Shown: piece after piece, positions 30,825 to 40,252 of the stretch
Layout: the number at the start of each line of letters is the position of its first letter
Numbering within the stretch: the stretch's first letter is position 1
From: an uncultured Clostridium sp.
GTDB lineage: Bacteria; Bacillota; Clostridia; TANB77; CAG-508
Reading direction: 5' to 3'
DNA: 40,252 bases
Assembly (NCBI GenBank): GCA_900553015.1
Contig: USBY01000013.1
Coordinates: forward strand, 1 to 40,252
Made by a program: the position numbers and the translations under genes
Notes under the pieces: generated by a model
The model's database searches: none
The model's input: only the letters and a program-made list of their open reading frames with translations
What the model was told of the DNA's origin: nothing

Positions 30825-31883
30825 TTATTTTTCCATTGCATATCGTATTAATCTGTCTAAAACATCTGAATATTCTATACCAATAGCATCAAATAACTTA
30901 ATATACATACTATCCTCTGTAATATCTGGCATTGTATTTATTTCGTTTACATATATTACATTTGTTCTTTCTTCTACAAAGAAATCAACTCTTGCCAAAT
31001 CTTTTGCACCAATTGCTTTGAATACTTTTATCGCTATTTCTCTTAATTCATCTTCTAGTTTTGATCCCAACATATTTAAAGGTATCATCGTTTTTGTTGC
31101 TGGATTTTGATACTTAGAATTATAATTATAAAATTCATCTTTTATATCTACTTCTCCTGGATATGAAGTAATTACATTGTCGTTTCCTAAAAGTGCTATT
31201 TCGATTTCTCTTCCTTTAATTTCTTTTTCTAGAATTATTTTGTCATCATAAAAGAATGCACTTTCTATACTTTTTCTAAGTTCTGATGAATTTGTTGCTT
31301 TATTAACTCCGATTGAAGCTCCAGAGTTAGCAGGCTTAACAAATACAGGATATTTCAATTTATCATATACTAATTCTAGTAAATCATCCATTGAAACTTC
31401 CTTTTCATTAAACTGATTATCTATGCTTACAATTCCATTTTCGGTATTTTTAATGCAAAAATATTTCGTTTGCATAACCCCAGCACCAGCTAAAATTGTT
31501 TTCATGTATAATTTATCCATAGCAACACTTGAAGATAAAATACCACAACCAACATATGGAATATCTACAAAATTCAACAATCCCTGTATAGAACCATCAT
31601 CTCCACCTTTTCCACGCAATACTGGGAACACACAATCTAAATCTTTTAGAAATTCAATAATATTTTCTATACGTTTTAGATTAATTGGTTCTTCTCCCAA
31701 TTTATAATTTGGCATAGTTTGTAAATCATCTAAAACCTCGTACCAATCTCCCTCTTTATCAATGTATATTGGTAAAACTTCATATTTTAATTTATTTATA
31801 TTTTTAGCTACTGAACAACCAGACACAATTGAAATAGAATGTTCAGTTGATTTTCCTCCAAAAATAACTCCTATTTTTAACAT
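30825..31883 (-). CDS. ddl: D-alanine--D-alanine ligase
   Basis: An ATP-grasp enzyme that makes D-Ala-D-Ala for peptidoglycan precursors. The 352-aa product starts IGVIFGGKSTEHSISIVSG, the Ddl N-terminal signature. It continues with FPVLRGKGGDDGSIQGLLNFVDIPYVGCG, the ATP-binding KYPVFVKPANSGASIGV and the metal-binding end RVDFFVEERTNVIYVNEINTMPDI. I cannot tell from these motifs whether D-Ala-D-Ala or a variant dipeptide is made. AAAGGAG precedes ATG 31883. The start is 3 bp after the murF stop, so translation is probably coupled. Confidence 0.94.
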   Translation of the reverse strand: MLKIGVIFGGKSTEHSISIVSGCSVAKNINKLKYEVLPIYIDKEGDWYEVLDDLQTMPNYKLGEEPINLKRIENIIEFLKDLDCVFPVLRGKGGDDGSIQGLLNFVDIPYVGCGILSSSVAMDKLYMKTILAGAGVMQTKYFCIKNTENGIVSIDNQFNEKEVSMDDLLELVYDKLKYPVFVKPANSGASIGVNKATNSSELRKSIESAFFYDDKIILEKEIKGREIEIALLGNDNVITSYPGEVDIKDEFYNYNSKYQNPATKTMIPLNMLGSKLEDELREIAIKVFKAIGAKDLARVDFFVEERTNVIYVNEINTMPDITEDSMYIKLFDAIGIEYSDVLDRLIRYAMEK

Positions 31884-31886
31884 ATT

Positions 31887-33266
31887 TTACTCCTTTATTC
31901 CATTATATATCTCGGCAAAATTCATTCCATGAGCAGCTTTTAATAATACAACATCATCCTTTGCTAAATTTTTATTTAGATACTCTACAGCTTCTTTTGT
32001 CGTATCTACTGCTATTACTTTTTCTTTTGGCATTCCTAAATATTCTACTTCATCTGCAATATATTTAGCCAACTCTCCAACTGTTACTAATACATCTATT
32101 TTATGTGTAAATACCTCTATACCTACTTTTCTATGAATTTCTTCTGCAAACTCACCTAGTTCAAACATGTCTCCTAGCACTGCAATTTTCCTATTACCAG
32201 GCAAGTTTTGTAAATATTCTATTGCTGCCTTCATAGAATCATAACTTGCATTATATGCATCATTTATTACAGTTATATTATCTTTAATCTTATCTACTTC
32301 CATTCTGTTTTTGGTTAAAGAAAATGTTTCGATACCTTTTATAATATTTTCTGGTGTTATTTTTAATAACTTACCTACTGCAATAGCACACAAGCTATTG
32401 TATACAAAGTGTTTACCACTTACAGGTACCTTTACAGTATATTCTTTATTATTTATTTTTACATTATATGTAGAACTGTCGTCATTTATCTGAATATTAT
32501 ATGCCATTACATCTGCTTCTTGCTCTATACCAAATGTATATTTTTTATATTTAGTATCTTCTTTAGCCCATTTATTAAGCATATCATTATCATTATTAAT
32601 TACGATATACCCATCTGGTTGTAAATTTTCCAATATTTCTAGTTTAGCTTTTAATATATTTTCTCTTGAGCCTAAAAATCCAATATGAGCTGTTCCAACA
32701 TTTGTAATAACTGCAACCGTTGGTTTTGCTATTTTGCCTAGATACCTTATTTCTCCTAAATGGTTCATTCCACTTTCTACGACTACTGCTTCATGATCTT
32801 TTATTTTTAAAAGAGTAGTTGGAAGGCCTACTGCATTATTTTGATTTCCTTCTGTTTGTAGTGTTTTATATTGCATACGAACTACATTTGCTACAATATC
32901 TCTTGTACTTGTTTTACCAACACTTCCTGTTATTTGAACAACTGGAATGTTATATTGTTCTCTTTTATATGCAGCAATATTTCCAAAAGCTTCTAAAGAA
33001 TCTTCTACTTCTATTATTGTTTTATCTTTGTATTGTTTTAACTCTTCATCTGCTATTTTTATCCCTGAAATAACAACAACTTTAGCGCCCTTTTCTAATG
33101 CTTCTTTATAGTACTCGTTTCCATTAAATTTTTCTCCTTTAAGGCCTACATACACATCGCCATTTTGAATTTTTCTTGTATCTGTGCAAAAATTTTCGCA
33201 TTGCTCTTCTAAATTTCCTGTTAATAATTTACCATTAGTTGCTTTTATAATATCTTCTACATTCAT
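31887..33266 (-). CDS. murF: UDP-MurNAc-tripeptide--D-alanyl-D-alanine ligase MurF
   Basis: Adds the D-Ala-D-Ala made by Ddl to the muropeptide precursor, the last cytoplasmic step. The 459-aa product has an N-terminal substrate domain (DTRKIQNGDVYVGLKGEKFNG), then the central ATPase with P-loop VQITGSVGKTSTRD and EGNQNNAVGLPTTLLK. VVESGMNHLGEIRYLGKIAKP and INDAYNASYDSMKAAI follow, and the C-terminal Rossmann-like domain begins VLGDMFELGEFAEEIH. It is the first gene of murF-ddl. The Shine-Dalgarno sequence (AAAGGGGAG, 33295-33303) lies 28 nt from ATG 33266 and is separated from it by a 7-5-7 hairpin (33277-33295). Confidence 0.95.
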   Translation of the reverse strand: MNVEDIIKATNGKLLTGNLEEQCENFCTDTRKIQNGDVYVGLKGEKFNGNEYYKEALEKGAKVVVISGIKIADEELKQYKDKTIIEVEDSLEAFGNIAAYKREQYNIPVVQITGSVGKTSTRDIVANVVRMQYKTLQTEGNQNNAVGLPTTLLKIKDHEAVVVESGMNHLGEIRYLGKIAKPTVAVITNVGTAHIGFLGSRENILKAKLEILENLQPDGYIVINNDNDMLNKWAKEDTKYKKYTFGIEQEADVMAYNIQINDDSSTYNVKINNKEYTVKVPVSGKHFVYNSLCAIAVGKLLKITPENIIKGIETFSLTKNRMEVDKIKDNITVINDAYNASYDSMKAAIEYLQNLPGNRKIAVLGDMFELGEFAEEIHRKVGIEVFTHKIDVLVTVGELAKYIADEVEYLGMPKEKVIAVDTTKEAVEYLNKNLAKDDVVLLKAAHGMNFAEIYNGIKE

Positions 33267-33276
33267 TTTCTATTTT

Positions 33277-33303
33277 GTATGATTTTTTATCATACTCCCC
33301 TTT
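33277..33303 (-). promoter_or_regulatory. murF: murF ribosome site bridged by a hairpin
   Basis: On the minus strand AAAGGGGAG is followed directly by GTATGAT, a 5-A loop and ATCATAC, then 10 nt and ATG 33266. The geometry is almost the same as at 5084-5114. Confidence 0.5.
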
Positions 33304-33384
33304 CTTTATTTTTGTTAATTTTTTACATTTTTTATTTTAGCTAACTGACGAAATCTAAGATTTTAGCATGTCTTGATTTTAATA

Positions 33385-33413
33385 ATTTTATTATATTACA
33401 TTTTTGATGTCAA
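33385..33413 (-). promoter_or_regulatory. murF-ddl promoter
   Basis: Minus strand TTGACA (33408-33413), 17 bp, TAAAAT (33385-33390), giving a leader of about 110 nt. Confidence 0.65.
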
Positions 33414-33459
33414 GGAATTAAATTGCGCTATAATACTAAGCTACAACCTAAGAAATTTT

Positions 33460-33492
33460 ATATAAAAGCTCGTTACCTATTAGATAACGAGC
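33460..33492 (-). terminator. Terminator of the giant surface-protein gene
   Basis: GCTCGTTA (33468-33475) pairs with TAACGAGC (33485-33492). On the minus strand the stem is followed by TTTTATAT. It lies 15 bp past the stop codon. Confidence 0.75.
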
Positions 33493-33506
33493 CTTTGACA
33501 ATAATA

Positions 33507-36500
33507 TTATTTTTTAGTTTGTTTGTTTTTATTTATATTATATCTAATTAATATAGTAAGAACTATAACTACTGCTAATATAATTATATATATAGCTGTT
33601 TTACCTGATTCTTCTGGTGCTTTCGAAATTTGTGCTGAATAAAAACTTGATAAATCATTCTTTTCTATTTTTTCGTTTTCTGTTTCTACCGTTTGTTTTG
33701 TTGTATTTAATAATTCTTCTTCATTATAAATTTCGTATCTATCACTAGTTGTATTATATGTTGTTATATAATTTGTAGAATTTGTATTTTGACTTTCTGA
33801 TTGATTTTCTTGTTGTTCGTTATTATTTTGTATTTCTTCTGCTTTTTCTACAGGCACCTCTTCTAATTTTTGAATAAGTTCTTTTGTATCTTCATATCCT
33901 TCTTCATTTGTTGTTATTGCATCTTCTTTTGTTGTTAATTTGTCTTGTATAAATTCAATTAGTCCAGTTTTGTTTTCGTCTAATTTTTCTTCTGAAATTA
34001 TCTCTCCTGTTTGATAATTGAATTTTATTTTATCTCCATTATTGTATGTTACTTCAACTTCTTTTTCTTCTGTGTCTAAATTATTTCCAATACTTTTAAT
34101 GTCTTCGTTTTTAAAGTTTTCTGGATATGTTAATTTTTCTTTTAAATCATATAATTTTCCATCTGTTCCTAATACTGTTTCATATTCTTTACCATTGTAA
34201 TTATCTATTATGAAGTTTCCATCTACCATATCTATATTAGGAAATATTGCATATAAGTTTCCTTCTTTTAGATATAATTTTGCATCTCTTTTTACTGAAT
34301 TTCCCTCTGTATCTTCTATTATTGAATACGTGCTATATGTTGTTATTTGTTTTCCTGCATATTCGAAGGTTTGTTCTGGAGTTTGTGATGTTGCTTCTGA
34401 AATTGTATTTGCTATTCCAGCTATATTATGTTCTGAGTCTTTTGGTATATCTATTCCTTCTTGATCTGGTAAAGAACTACTATTAATAGTTGGATATTTA
34501 TTATTTTGAAGTACGGTAAAGTTCCAGTTACCTGATGTCCATTTTAATTTTGAAGTATATGTAGTTTGCTCTTTTAATTCATCTTCTGTTAAATAATTTG
34601 CTTCTGGTATAAATGGTTCATTTTGAACAGTTGGATTTTCACTATTTATGCTAGAGTATTTATAGTAATATGTATCTTTAAAGTACAAATTTTGATTTTG
34701 TCTACCACCTATTCCTAATGAAACTGTGTTTGTGTCTTCACAATCTAAATATGCTTCTACATAGTTACTATAATAGTAAGTTTCTGGCATATATAAATCT
34801 TCTGCAATATTTCCTATAAATCCACCTACATTTGATTTAGCGGTTACAGTTGTTCCAGCAGCATAATTATTATATAGTTTAGAAGTATTATATACTGCTG
34901 TCATATTCGTATTATCTAAATATCCTATTATTCCTCCAGCTGTGTGATTTGTTGCTATTACCTCTGAATTATTATATGTTTTATATAATGAATTATTTTT
35001 AAATCGTCCTGTAATTCCTCCTACATATGAATTACCTTCTACAATACAATCTTTGGCATACAAATTGTATGGAGTTATGCTACTACCAAAGTCACCAGCA
35101 AGAGATCCTACATAATTACCTGTTGATTCTATTTGGGTATTTGTCACTTGAATATCCCTATAGCCCCAATTTGCGCCTCCGGATACTCCTCCTACATAAT
35201 TACCTGTTGCTTTTATTTTAGAATCCTTTACTGACACTATCCAAATACTACCACTATCTCCTTGTACTCCTCCTACATAGGAGTTTCCTTCTACATTCAC
35301 ATTTTCAGCATATAAATGTTGAGCATCTATAAGTGTTCCACCTATTCCTGCAACATGATCTTTTCCTTTTACACTTATATTTTGTGCATATATATATTGT
35401 AATTGAAATGTTGAATTTCCACCCTTATTACCAACAACTCCTCCGACATAGGAACCACTAGAATTAATTTTAGAATTTCCCTCTATTGTTACATTTTTCA
35501 TATGGCCGTTTGCTACATTTTGTACTGTACCAACAACTCCTCCAACATAATTTCCTTTTGCTTCAATTTGAATATTTGTGCCATATACATTATCAATATT
35601 TTTTACTTCTATACGACCTGTTAAAGTTCCCACATAAGAATTTCCTGTTAAATTTACTGTATCTATATTTATATCTGAAATATTTTCGCCTTCTGCACGA
35701 GAAATAAATCCAATATAATTCCCAGACGCATTTATTGTTAAGTTTTTTATATTTATATTTTTTATAGTAGATGCATTTGAATTTACTATAACTCCAATAT
35801 TATTTGAAGCACTTGTTGTATTTTTTATTGTAATATTTTCAAAGCTTACATTTTCTAATGAGTTTTTTATGCCTTTTATTAATCCATTATATGCTGAACT
35901 ATACTCTAAATTAATATTTTTTAATGTATGCATGTTTCCGTCTGTTTCTAACCTATTTACTAGTATATTATTGTTAATATTAGTTTTTCCTGAGAAATCT
36001 ATATCTGCCATTAATCTATAATTTTGATAACTACTTGTATCTATACTTTGCCAATCTTCAAAATTATAGATTTCTTTATAATATTGTAGCTTAATCTTTC
36101 CATCTACATCTATTGTTTTGTTCTCTCCGCTACTTTCTGTATACTCTATTTTTTCTATTCTATAATTATCAAAATACTTAGTTACTGTTCCTTTTATATC
36201 AATATATGTTCTTCCATTTTGCGTTGCATTTCTTGTAATCTCGACATCTATTCCATCTATTATTACTTTATTTATGTTTAATTCATCTGGATTTATTAAG
36301 TTCACTCTCGCTTCTAATGTATTTGTTCCAGTTTTTTGTGCTTCTATACTTTCTATTTCCAAATTGCTTTCTTTTTTCAATTTATTATTAACTTGATTTG
36401 GTAACAACTTACCCTCTGTACTTAATAGTTTTGGTAGAATTTCATCTTTAAGTCCAGTCAAATCATATTGGTTTTCGAAATTTATAATATTCGTATAAGT

Positions 36501-39500
36501 ACTTTCTGTAAAGATTTGACTATATGAAATCAAGTTAGCTCCTAATTCATCAGGTATTATTCCTCCATTTATTAATTGATTATCATATGCATAGTTGCTC
36601 TCTGTTGTCTCTCCACTTCCAACTATTCTATTAATACTTTCTATAGCTGTGTTTGTTGAATATATATTTCCTAAAACAAGGTTATCTTCTATACTGTTTA
36701 CAGATGGTGAAGCGACCCTTGTTGTCCTTCCTATAATTCCAGCAACATTATCATCTTCTGCAGTAATATTTACTTTTGATATACAATTACTAATATCAAT
36801 ATTTTCTGCTTTTCCTACAATTCCTCCGACATTTCCTTTTGTTGTATTAATATTTCCTATAACATAACAATTTGTTATATTTTTATATGTAGTTGCAGTA
36901 TCTGTACTTCCTGCTATTCCACCTATTCCTGTTATATTTAATGATGCTGTTTCAGTAACATCTATATTTTGAACGAATGAGTTTTGTATTGTATTACTAG
37001 TTTGAACAGAACCAACTAGTCCTCCTATTGAAAACGTACTATTAATGTCATTTGCATTAATCTGAATATCATTAATAGATGTATTTTCTATATTAGAAGA
37101 TGTCATATAGCCTATTAAACCACCAGCATATACAGTCATATTATTTCCTGTATCTAATGCTAGTTTTTCATCTTGTATATTTACATTAATTATATGAGCA
37201 TTATTTGTTGATGATATTAGTCCAATATTAGCTACAGTTGCTTTTGTTATTGTTATATTTTGTATATTTAAATTTTTTATAGTTCCCTGCACAGTTTGAA
37301 ATACATATGAATTAACATTTATATTTCTTAGTGTAAAATTATTTCCCTCTAATTTTCCTGTAAATGTATTATATATTCTTAAATTATCATTTTGATTTAT
37401 AAAGTCTAAGTCATTCATTAGCATATAATTTTCTGTAAGAGATTTATTTATTGCTATCCAATCATCTATTGTTCTTATTTCTCTATATAATTCTACTGGT
37501 ATTATTCTCTCGTTTTTATTAAAACTTCTTGTATATTCTTGTGTAAATGCTCCTTTGGTTGTAATGCTTAAAACAGAATAATTTGATGTGCATATTACAG
37601 GATTTTTTAATGTTGCTATTACTGTACTTTGCCCATTATTATATTCTTGGCTTTCTATTGTACAATCTAAATTTTCTATACTAATATCTGTTATCGTTTC
37701 CGCAGATGGATTATTTACTACAAATTTAACTTTGACTATATTAGAGCCTTGTTCTAATACTTCTGTTGAAAGAATGTCTGCTAGATCTTTGTCTTCTACT
37801 TCTGGCAGCTCTAAATATTCTTGATTTGGCATACAATCTGGCATATTTAACTGAGGATAATATCCTTGATTTATTAGCTCATCAACATTAAATGCATTTT
37901 CAGAGTTTAATATTTGATTTTGGAAAGTTGTATCCCATAATGCAAGTTTTGTACTTTTCAATTCATATTGACTAGTAAATATTTTATCATCAAAATAATA
38001 TATATTTTCAGAGTTTTTACTAGCATTATTATATATATTAGGACCAGTAGTTAGATTTGAAATACTATCATCTATATCAACAGAATATATATTTTCTATT
38101 CTAGCCCTATTAGTATTAGTATATACTGCACTTGCAACATTCCCTGTATGTCCTTCTTGTATCTTTATACTTGATAAAAAATAAATATTTTTTACTACTC
38201 CTTCACCATCATTAGAATATAATATATTTCCAGTTGTACTACCGCTCTCTAGTGCTATTATTCCTTCACCACATACATAACCATTTTTTACTGTTCCATA
38301 ATTATCTCTGATCATACAAGCTGTATTTTGCCCCATATAAAAAGGTTGCTCATAATTTAATATAAAGTTATTAATAGTTCCATAATTGTAATATCCTAAA
38401 AATCTTGTTCCAATATTTGGATTTTTGTTGCTTTCCTTTATGGTTATTATAATATTTTGTATTTTTCCATTATTTTGCTGAAATAATCCTTTCATTGCTG
38501 ATTTTTCTATTTGATTATTAAAATATAAGTCCAAACATAAATTTATTATTTTGGCAGATTCATCAATTTCATAAAAAACTGGTGATGATGTATTTAAGAA
38601 ATCTCTAAGTAATGTATTCCCATTAAAATCTATTGTTCCTTCAAATGGTATAGAATTCTCGTACCCAAATCTATATTGACCTCCAGATCCTCCTCTTAAG
38701 TCTATATCTCCTAACACTATATAATGTCCTCTTGGTTGTATCTCTAGGAAATCATCTTTGTTATATATTCCTTTTATTTCTTCTGTGTCTTGTGTATTGT
38801 ATTCCAATTCAGATATAACATATTCTCTATCTTTTATTTTAATCACTAATTCTACTTTGTATTGTTTTCCAGTTTGTGTTTCATATGTTTTTATTGCATT
38901 TGTTATTACATTTTCTTCTGGTATTTCTTCGTATCTATCTGTTTTTACTAAATTATCATTTTCATAAATTTTTAAATAGTAATCATTTGTTGTTATCTCA
39001 TCTCTTCTATCTTCTAGATTTACACTGTAATTACTTTGAAGTGTATATTTAAATTCTTCATAACTTGTTTTTCTATTTCCAAGTTCTATTTGAAGCTCTT
39101 TTACTTCTATTCCATTTCCACCAGTTATATAAAAGCCTAAATAACCTGTACTATCTACTGTTAAAGTGTATTGAAAGTCTTTCCATTCCTCTGATAATCC
39201 TTGTATTTGAGTTCTATTAGTATCATTCTTACTATTTTGTATATATGCTGTTTGAGCTCCACTTACTGCTTTGGCTTTAAAACTTATTGTAACTTCTTGT
39301 CCAGCATATTCTCTTAAATCATATACTGCCCTTCTTTGTTCGCTATTTCCACCTAGCGTTAATATCTTTGTTTCTTCATTATATTCTTTTCCATAATGAT
39401 TGCTTGTATTAAAGTTTGGATATACATACCATTTTGTTTCAGAACTCATATCTACTAAATTTTTGCCTGTTGCTTTTCTAGATAGCTCTGTTAGTCCAAT

Positions 39501-40252
39501 ACTTCCACTTATTCCTGGCTCTGTTACTATTTCTAATTCATATATCAAATAATTTACTTGATATGTACTATCAGTACTTCCTTCATTATATTGATCTGCA
39601 TAAAAGCTCAATTTATATGTTTGATTTTCTTCTAGTTTTTCATATGTTTTTCTAATAAAATCCTCATTAGTTGTTATTTCTTGTAAATCTATTAAATCAT
39701 TGTTGCTATTTCTTAATTCCATTCTAACTTTATTATTTAATACAGAATTATCTACATCTTCTATCCTTACATCAAAATCTATTAAGTTTCCTGTTACAAA
39801 TTGATTTCTTATCTCTACTTTTGCTGGTATTTTTAAAGTAGTAAATTCTTTGTAGTTATACGTTACTGGTATACTTTCTTGTGTATTTCCTAATTGTACA
39901 TTTCCTGTTATTTCTATTGTATATGTTGTGTTTGATTTTAAATTTTCATATTTTATTTCTTTTGTTCCTGCTTGTCTTAAGTTTTCTATTTCTTCTCCTG
40001 TTAATGTATCTGTATATACTACTATTCCTTCTTTTGTTTCTTGGTCTATATTGCTTTCTGGTTGCTCGACAATGTTTATTGTTAATTCATTTAATATTTG
40101 TATTAATCTTTTGTCTGTTCTATCTTCATCTATTTTGTAACTTATTGTGCTAGTTGTACTTTTTAGTTCTTTATTCTCTACTGTTAATTCTAATGATCCT
40201 AATGTTGATATTGGTTGTGTCGCAAATACTAAATTTCCTATTTCTACATTTT
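33507..40252 (-). CDS. Giant GLUG-repeat surface protein, 5' end outside the window
   Basis: The frame is open to the window edge, so the true start is beyond 40252 and the protein has at least 2,247 residues (numbered from the window edge). An ATG at 39722 is internal: coding sequence continues upstream with FnIII/Ig-like text (YTIEITGNVQ, FDVRIEDVDN). A jelly-roll, carbohydrate-binding-like segment follows (LREYAGQEVTISFKAKAVSG). Two blocks of GLUG-type repeats (GG-hydrophobic-hydrophobic-G about every 25-45 residues, such as AGGLIGYM, IGGLVGSV, VGGIVGKA, VGGVVGNK, VGGFIGNI) lie at about 37150-36700 and 35700-34790, separated by connector domains. A Glu/Gln/Asn-rich stalk, one membrane helix (AIYIIILAVVIVLTILI) and tail NINKNKQTKK end it; no LPXTG is seen. 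Likely an adhesin or M26-like wall protein. Confidence 0.85.
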   Translation of the reverse strand, partial: NVEIGNLVFATQPISTLGSLELTVENKELKSTTSTISYKIDEDRTDKRLIQILNELTINIVEQPESNIDQETKEGIVVYTDTLTGEEIENLRQAGTKEIKYENLKSNTTYTIEITGNVQLGNTQESIPVTYNYKEFTTLKIPAKVEIRNQFVTGNLIDFDVRIEDVDNSVLNNKVRMELRNSNNDLIDLQEITTNEDFIRKTYEKLEENQTYKLSFYADQYNEGSTDSTYQVNYLIYELEIVTEPGISGSIGLTELSRKATGKNLVDMSSETKWYVYPNFNTSNHYGKEYNEETKILTLGGNSEQRRAVYDLREYAGQEVTISFKAKAVSGAQTAYIQNSKNDTNRTQIQGLSEEWKDFQYTLTVDSTGYLGFYITGGNGIEVKELQIELGNRKTSYEEFKYTLQSNYSVNLEDRRDEITTNDYYLKIYENDNLVKTDRYEEIPEENVITNAIKTYETQTGKQYKVELVIKIKDREYVISELEYNTQDTEEIKGIYNKDDFLEIQPRGHYIVLGDIDLRGGSGGQYRFGYENSIPFEGTIDFNGNTLLRDFLNTSSPVFYEIDESAKIINLCLDLYFNNQIEKSAMKGLFQQNNGKIQNIIITIKESNKNPNIGTRFLGYYNYGTINNFILNYEQPFYMGQNTACMIRDNYGTVKNGYVCGEGIIALESGSTTGNILYSNDGEGVVKNIYFLSSIKIQEGHTGNVASAVYTNTNRARIENIYSVDIDDSISNLTTGPNIYNNASKNSENIYYFDDKIFTSQYELKSTKLALWDTTFQNQILNSENAFNVDELINQGYYPQLNMPDCMPNQEYLELPEVEDKDLADILSTEVLEQGSNIVKVKFVVNNPSAETITDISIENLDCTIESQEYNNGQSTVIATLKNPVICTSNYSVLSITTKGAFTQEYTRSFNKNERIIPVELYREIRTIDDWIAINKSLTENYMLMNDLDFINQNDNLRIYNTFTGKLEGNNFTLRNINVNSYVFQTVQGTIKNLNIQNITITKATVANIGLISSTNNAHIINVNIQDEKLALDTGNNMTVYAGGLIGYMTSSNIENTSINDIQINANDINSTFSIGGLVGSVQTSNTIQNSFVQNIDVTETASLNITGIGGIAGSTDTATTYKNITNCYVIGNINTTKGNVGGIVGKAENIDISNCISKVNITAEDDNVAGIIGRTTRVASPSVNSIEDNLVLGNIYSTNTAIESINRIVGSGETTESNYAYDNQLINGGIIPDELGANLISYSQIFTESTYTNIINFENQYDLTGLKDEILPKLLSTEGKLLPNQVNNKLKKESNLEIESIEAQKTGTNTLEARVNLINPDELNINKVIIDGIDVEITRNATQNGRTYIDIKGTVTKYFDNYRIEKIEYTESSGENKTIDVDGKIKLQYYKEIYNFEDWQSIDTSSYQNYRLMADIDFSGKTNINNNILVNRLETDGNMHTLKNINLEYSSAYNGLIKGIKNSLENVSFENITIKNTTSASNNIGVIVNSNASTIKNINIKNLTINASGNYIGFISRAEGENISDINIDTVNLTGNSYVGTLTGRIEVKNIDNVYGTNIQIEAKGNYVGGVVGTVQNVANGHMKNVTIEGNSKINSSGSYVGGVVGNKGGNSTFQLQYIYAQNISVKGKDHVAGIGGTLIDAQHLYAENVNVEGNSYVGGVQGDSGSIWIVSVKDSKIKATGNYVGGVSGGANWGYRDIQVTNTQIESTGNYVGSLAGDFGSSITPYNLYAKDCIVEGNSYVGGITGRFKNNSLYKTYNNSEVIATNHTAGGIIGYLDNTNMTAVYNTSKLYNNYAAGTTVTAKSNVGGFIGNIAEDLYMPETYYYSNYVEAYLDCEDTNTVSLGIGGRQNQNLYFKDTYYYKYSSINSENPTVQNEPFIPEANYLTEDELKEQTTYTSKLKWTSGNWNFTVLQNNKYPTINSSSLPDQEGIDIPKDSEHNIAGIANTISEATSQTPEQTFEYAGKQITTYSTYSIIEDTEGNSVKRDAKLYLKEGNLYAIFPNIDMVDGNFIIDNYNGKEYETVLGTDGKLYDLKEKLTYPENFKNEDIKSIGNNLDTEEKEVEVTYNNGDKIKFNYQTGEIISEEKLDENKTGLIEFIQDKLTTKEDAITTNEEGYEDTKELIQKLEEVPVEKAEEIQNNNEQQENQSESQNTNSTNYITTYNTTSDRYEIYNEEELLNTTKQTVETENEKIEKNDLSSFYSAQISKAPEESGKTAIYIIILAVVIVLTILIRYNINKNKQTKK

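Noticed and set aside
34800..37150. Regularly spaced repeats resembling a CRISPR array
   Set aside because: The repeats are degenerate, in frame and encode GLUG motifs; there are no identical repeats, no unique spacers and no cas genes.

Overview
The window is low-GC (roughly 30% by eye), Shine-Dalgarno-rich chromosomal DNA of a Firmicute, most likely a Clostridia-type anaerobe. The evidence is the gene set (DnaE-type polymerase III, a dnaG-rpoD operon, CarD, FeoAB, rubrerythrin, RimO, RNase E/G, YqeK, Ddl-MurF, VanW) together with near-consensus sigma-A promoters (TTGACA, 17 bp, TATAAT), AGGAGG-like ribosome sites and a sigma-H-like promoter at dnaG-rpoD. I cannot name a species.

Layout. 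1-9770: mostly minus-strand housekeeping genes (dnaE; a 123-aa unknown; rpoD; dnaG; a CarD-family regulator; a dUTPase). A short plus-strand island carries two small proteins and an elongator tRNA-Met. 9893-20513: feoA and feoB, with feoB cut in two by an 8,263-bp element. 20727-26061: rubrerythrin, rimO, an RNase E/G homologue, pth and a VanW-family protein. 26189-29160: a three-gene operon whose last gene is a VirD4/TraG-like coupling ATPase frameshifted in its Walker A motif. 29239-33266: a DnaJ-like protein, YqeK, Ddl and MurF. 33507 to the window end: the 3' part of a giant (at least 2,247 aa) GLUG-repeat surface protein.

The most striking object is the insertion in feoB. The reading frame stops in the membrane domain at MCMG and resumes at MCMG 8.26 kb later. 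The junctions share a 14-bp core, and the element ends are inverted repeats (15 bp perfect, 21 of 23 overall) around a TG dinucleotide, as expected of a large serine integrase; one is encoded at 17382-18935. Removing the element would rejoin feoB in frame with no scar. The cargo is cell-surface: a GT2 polysaccharide synthase, a divergent polysaccharide deacetylase (together resembling a poly-GlcNAc synthase/deacetylase pair) and a 1,174-aa secreted M60-type metallopeptidase. By the right end are a 45-aa partner protein of the integrase and a compact type I toxin-antitoxin-like locus with two convergent consensus promoters. The element may therefore be an excisable surface-remodelling island that couples its presence to loss of ferrous iron uptake.

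Two further patterns cross the window. A dispersed family of short GC-rich stem-loops (invariant GGGACG-type loop, interchangeable stems) resembles REP/REPIN sequences and lies beside dnaE, rimO, pth and feoB and on both sides of the M60 gene. Also, several regulatory layouts recur: -35 boxes inside the preceding terminator hairpin (twice), and ribosome sites separated from the start codon by a 7-5-7 hairpin (twice).
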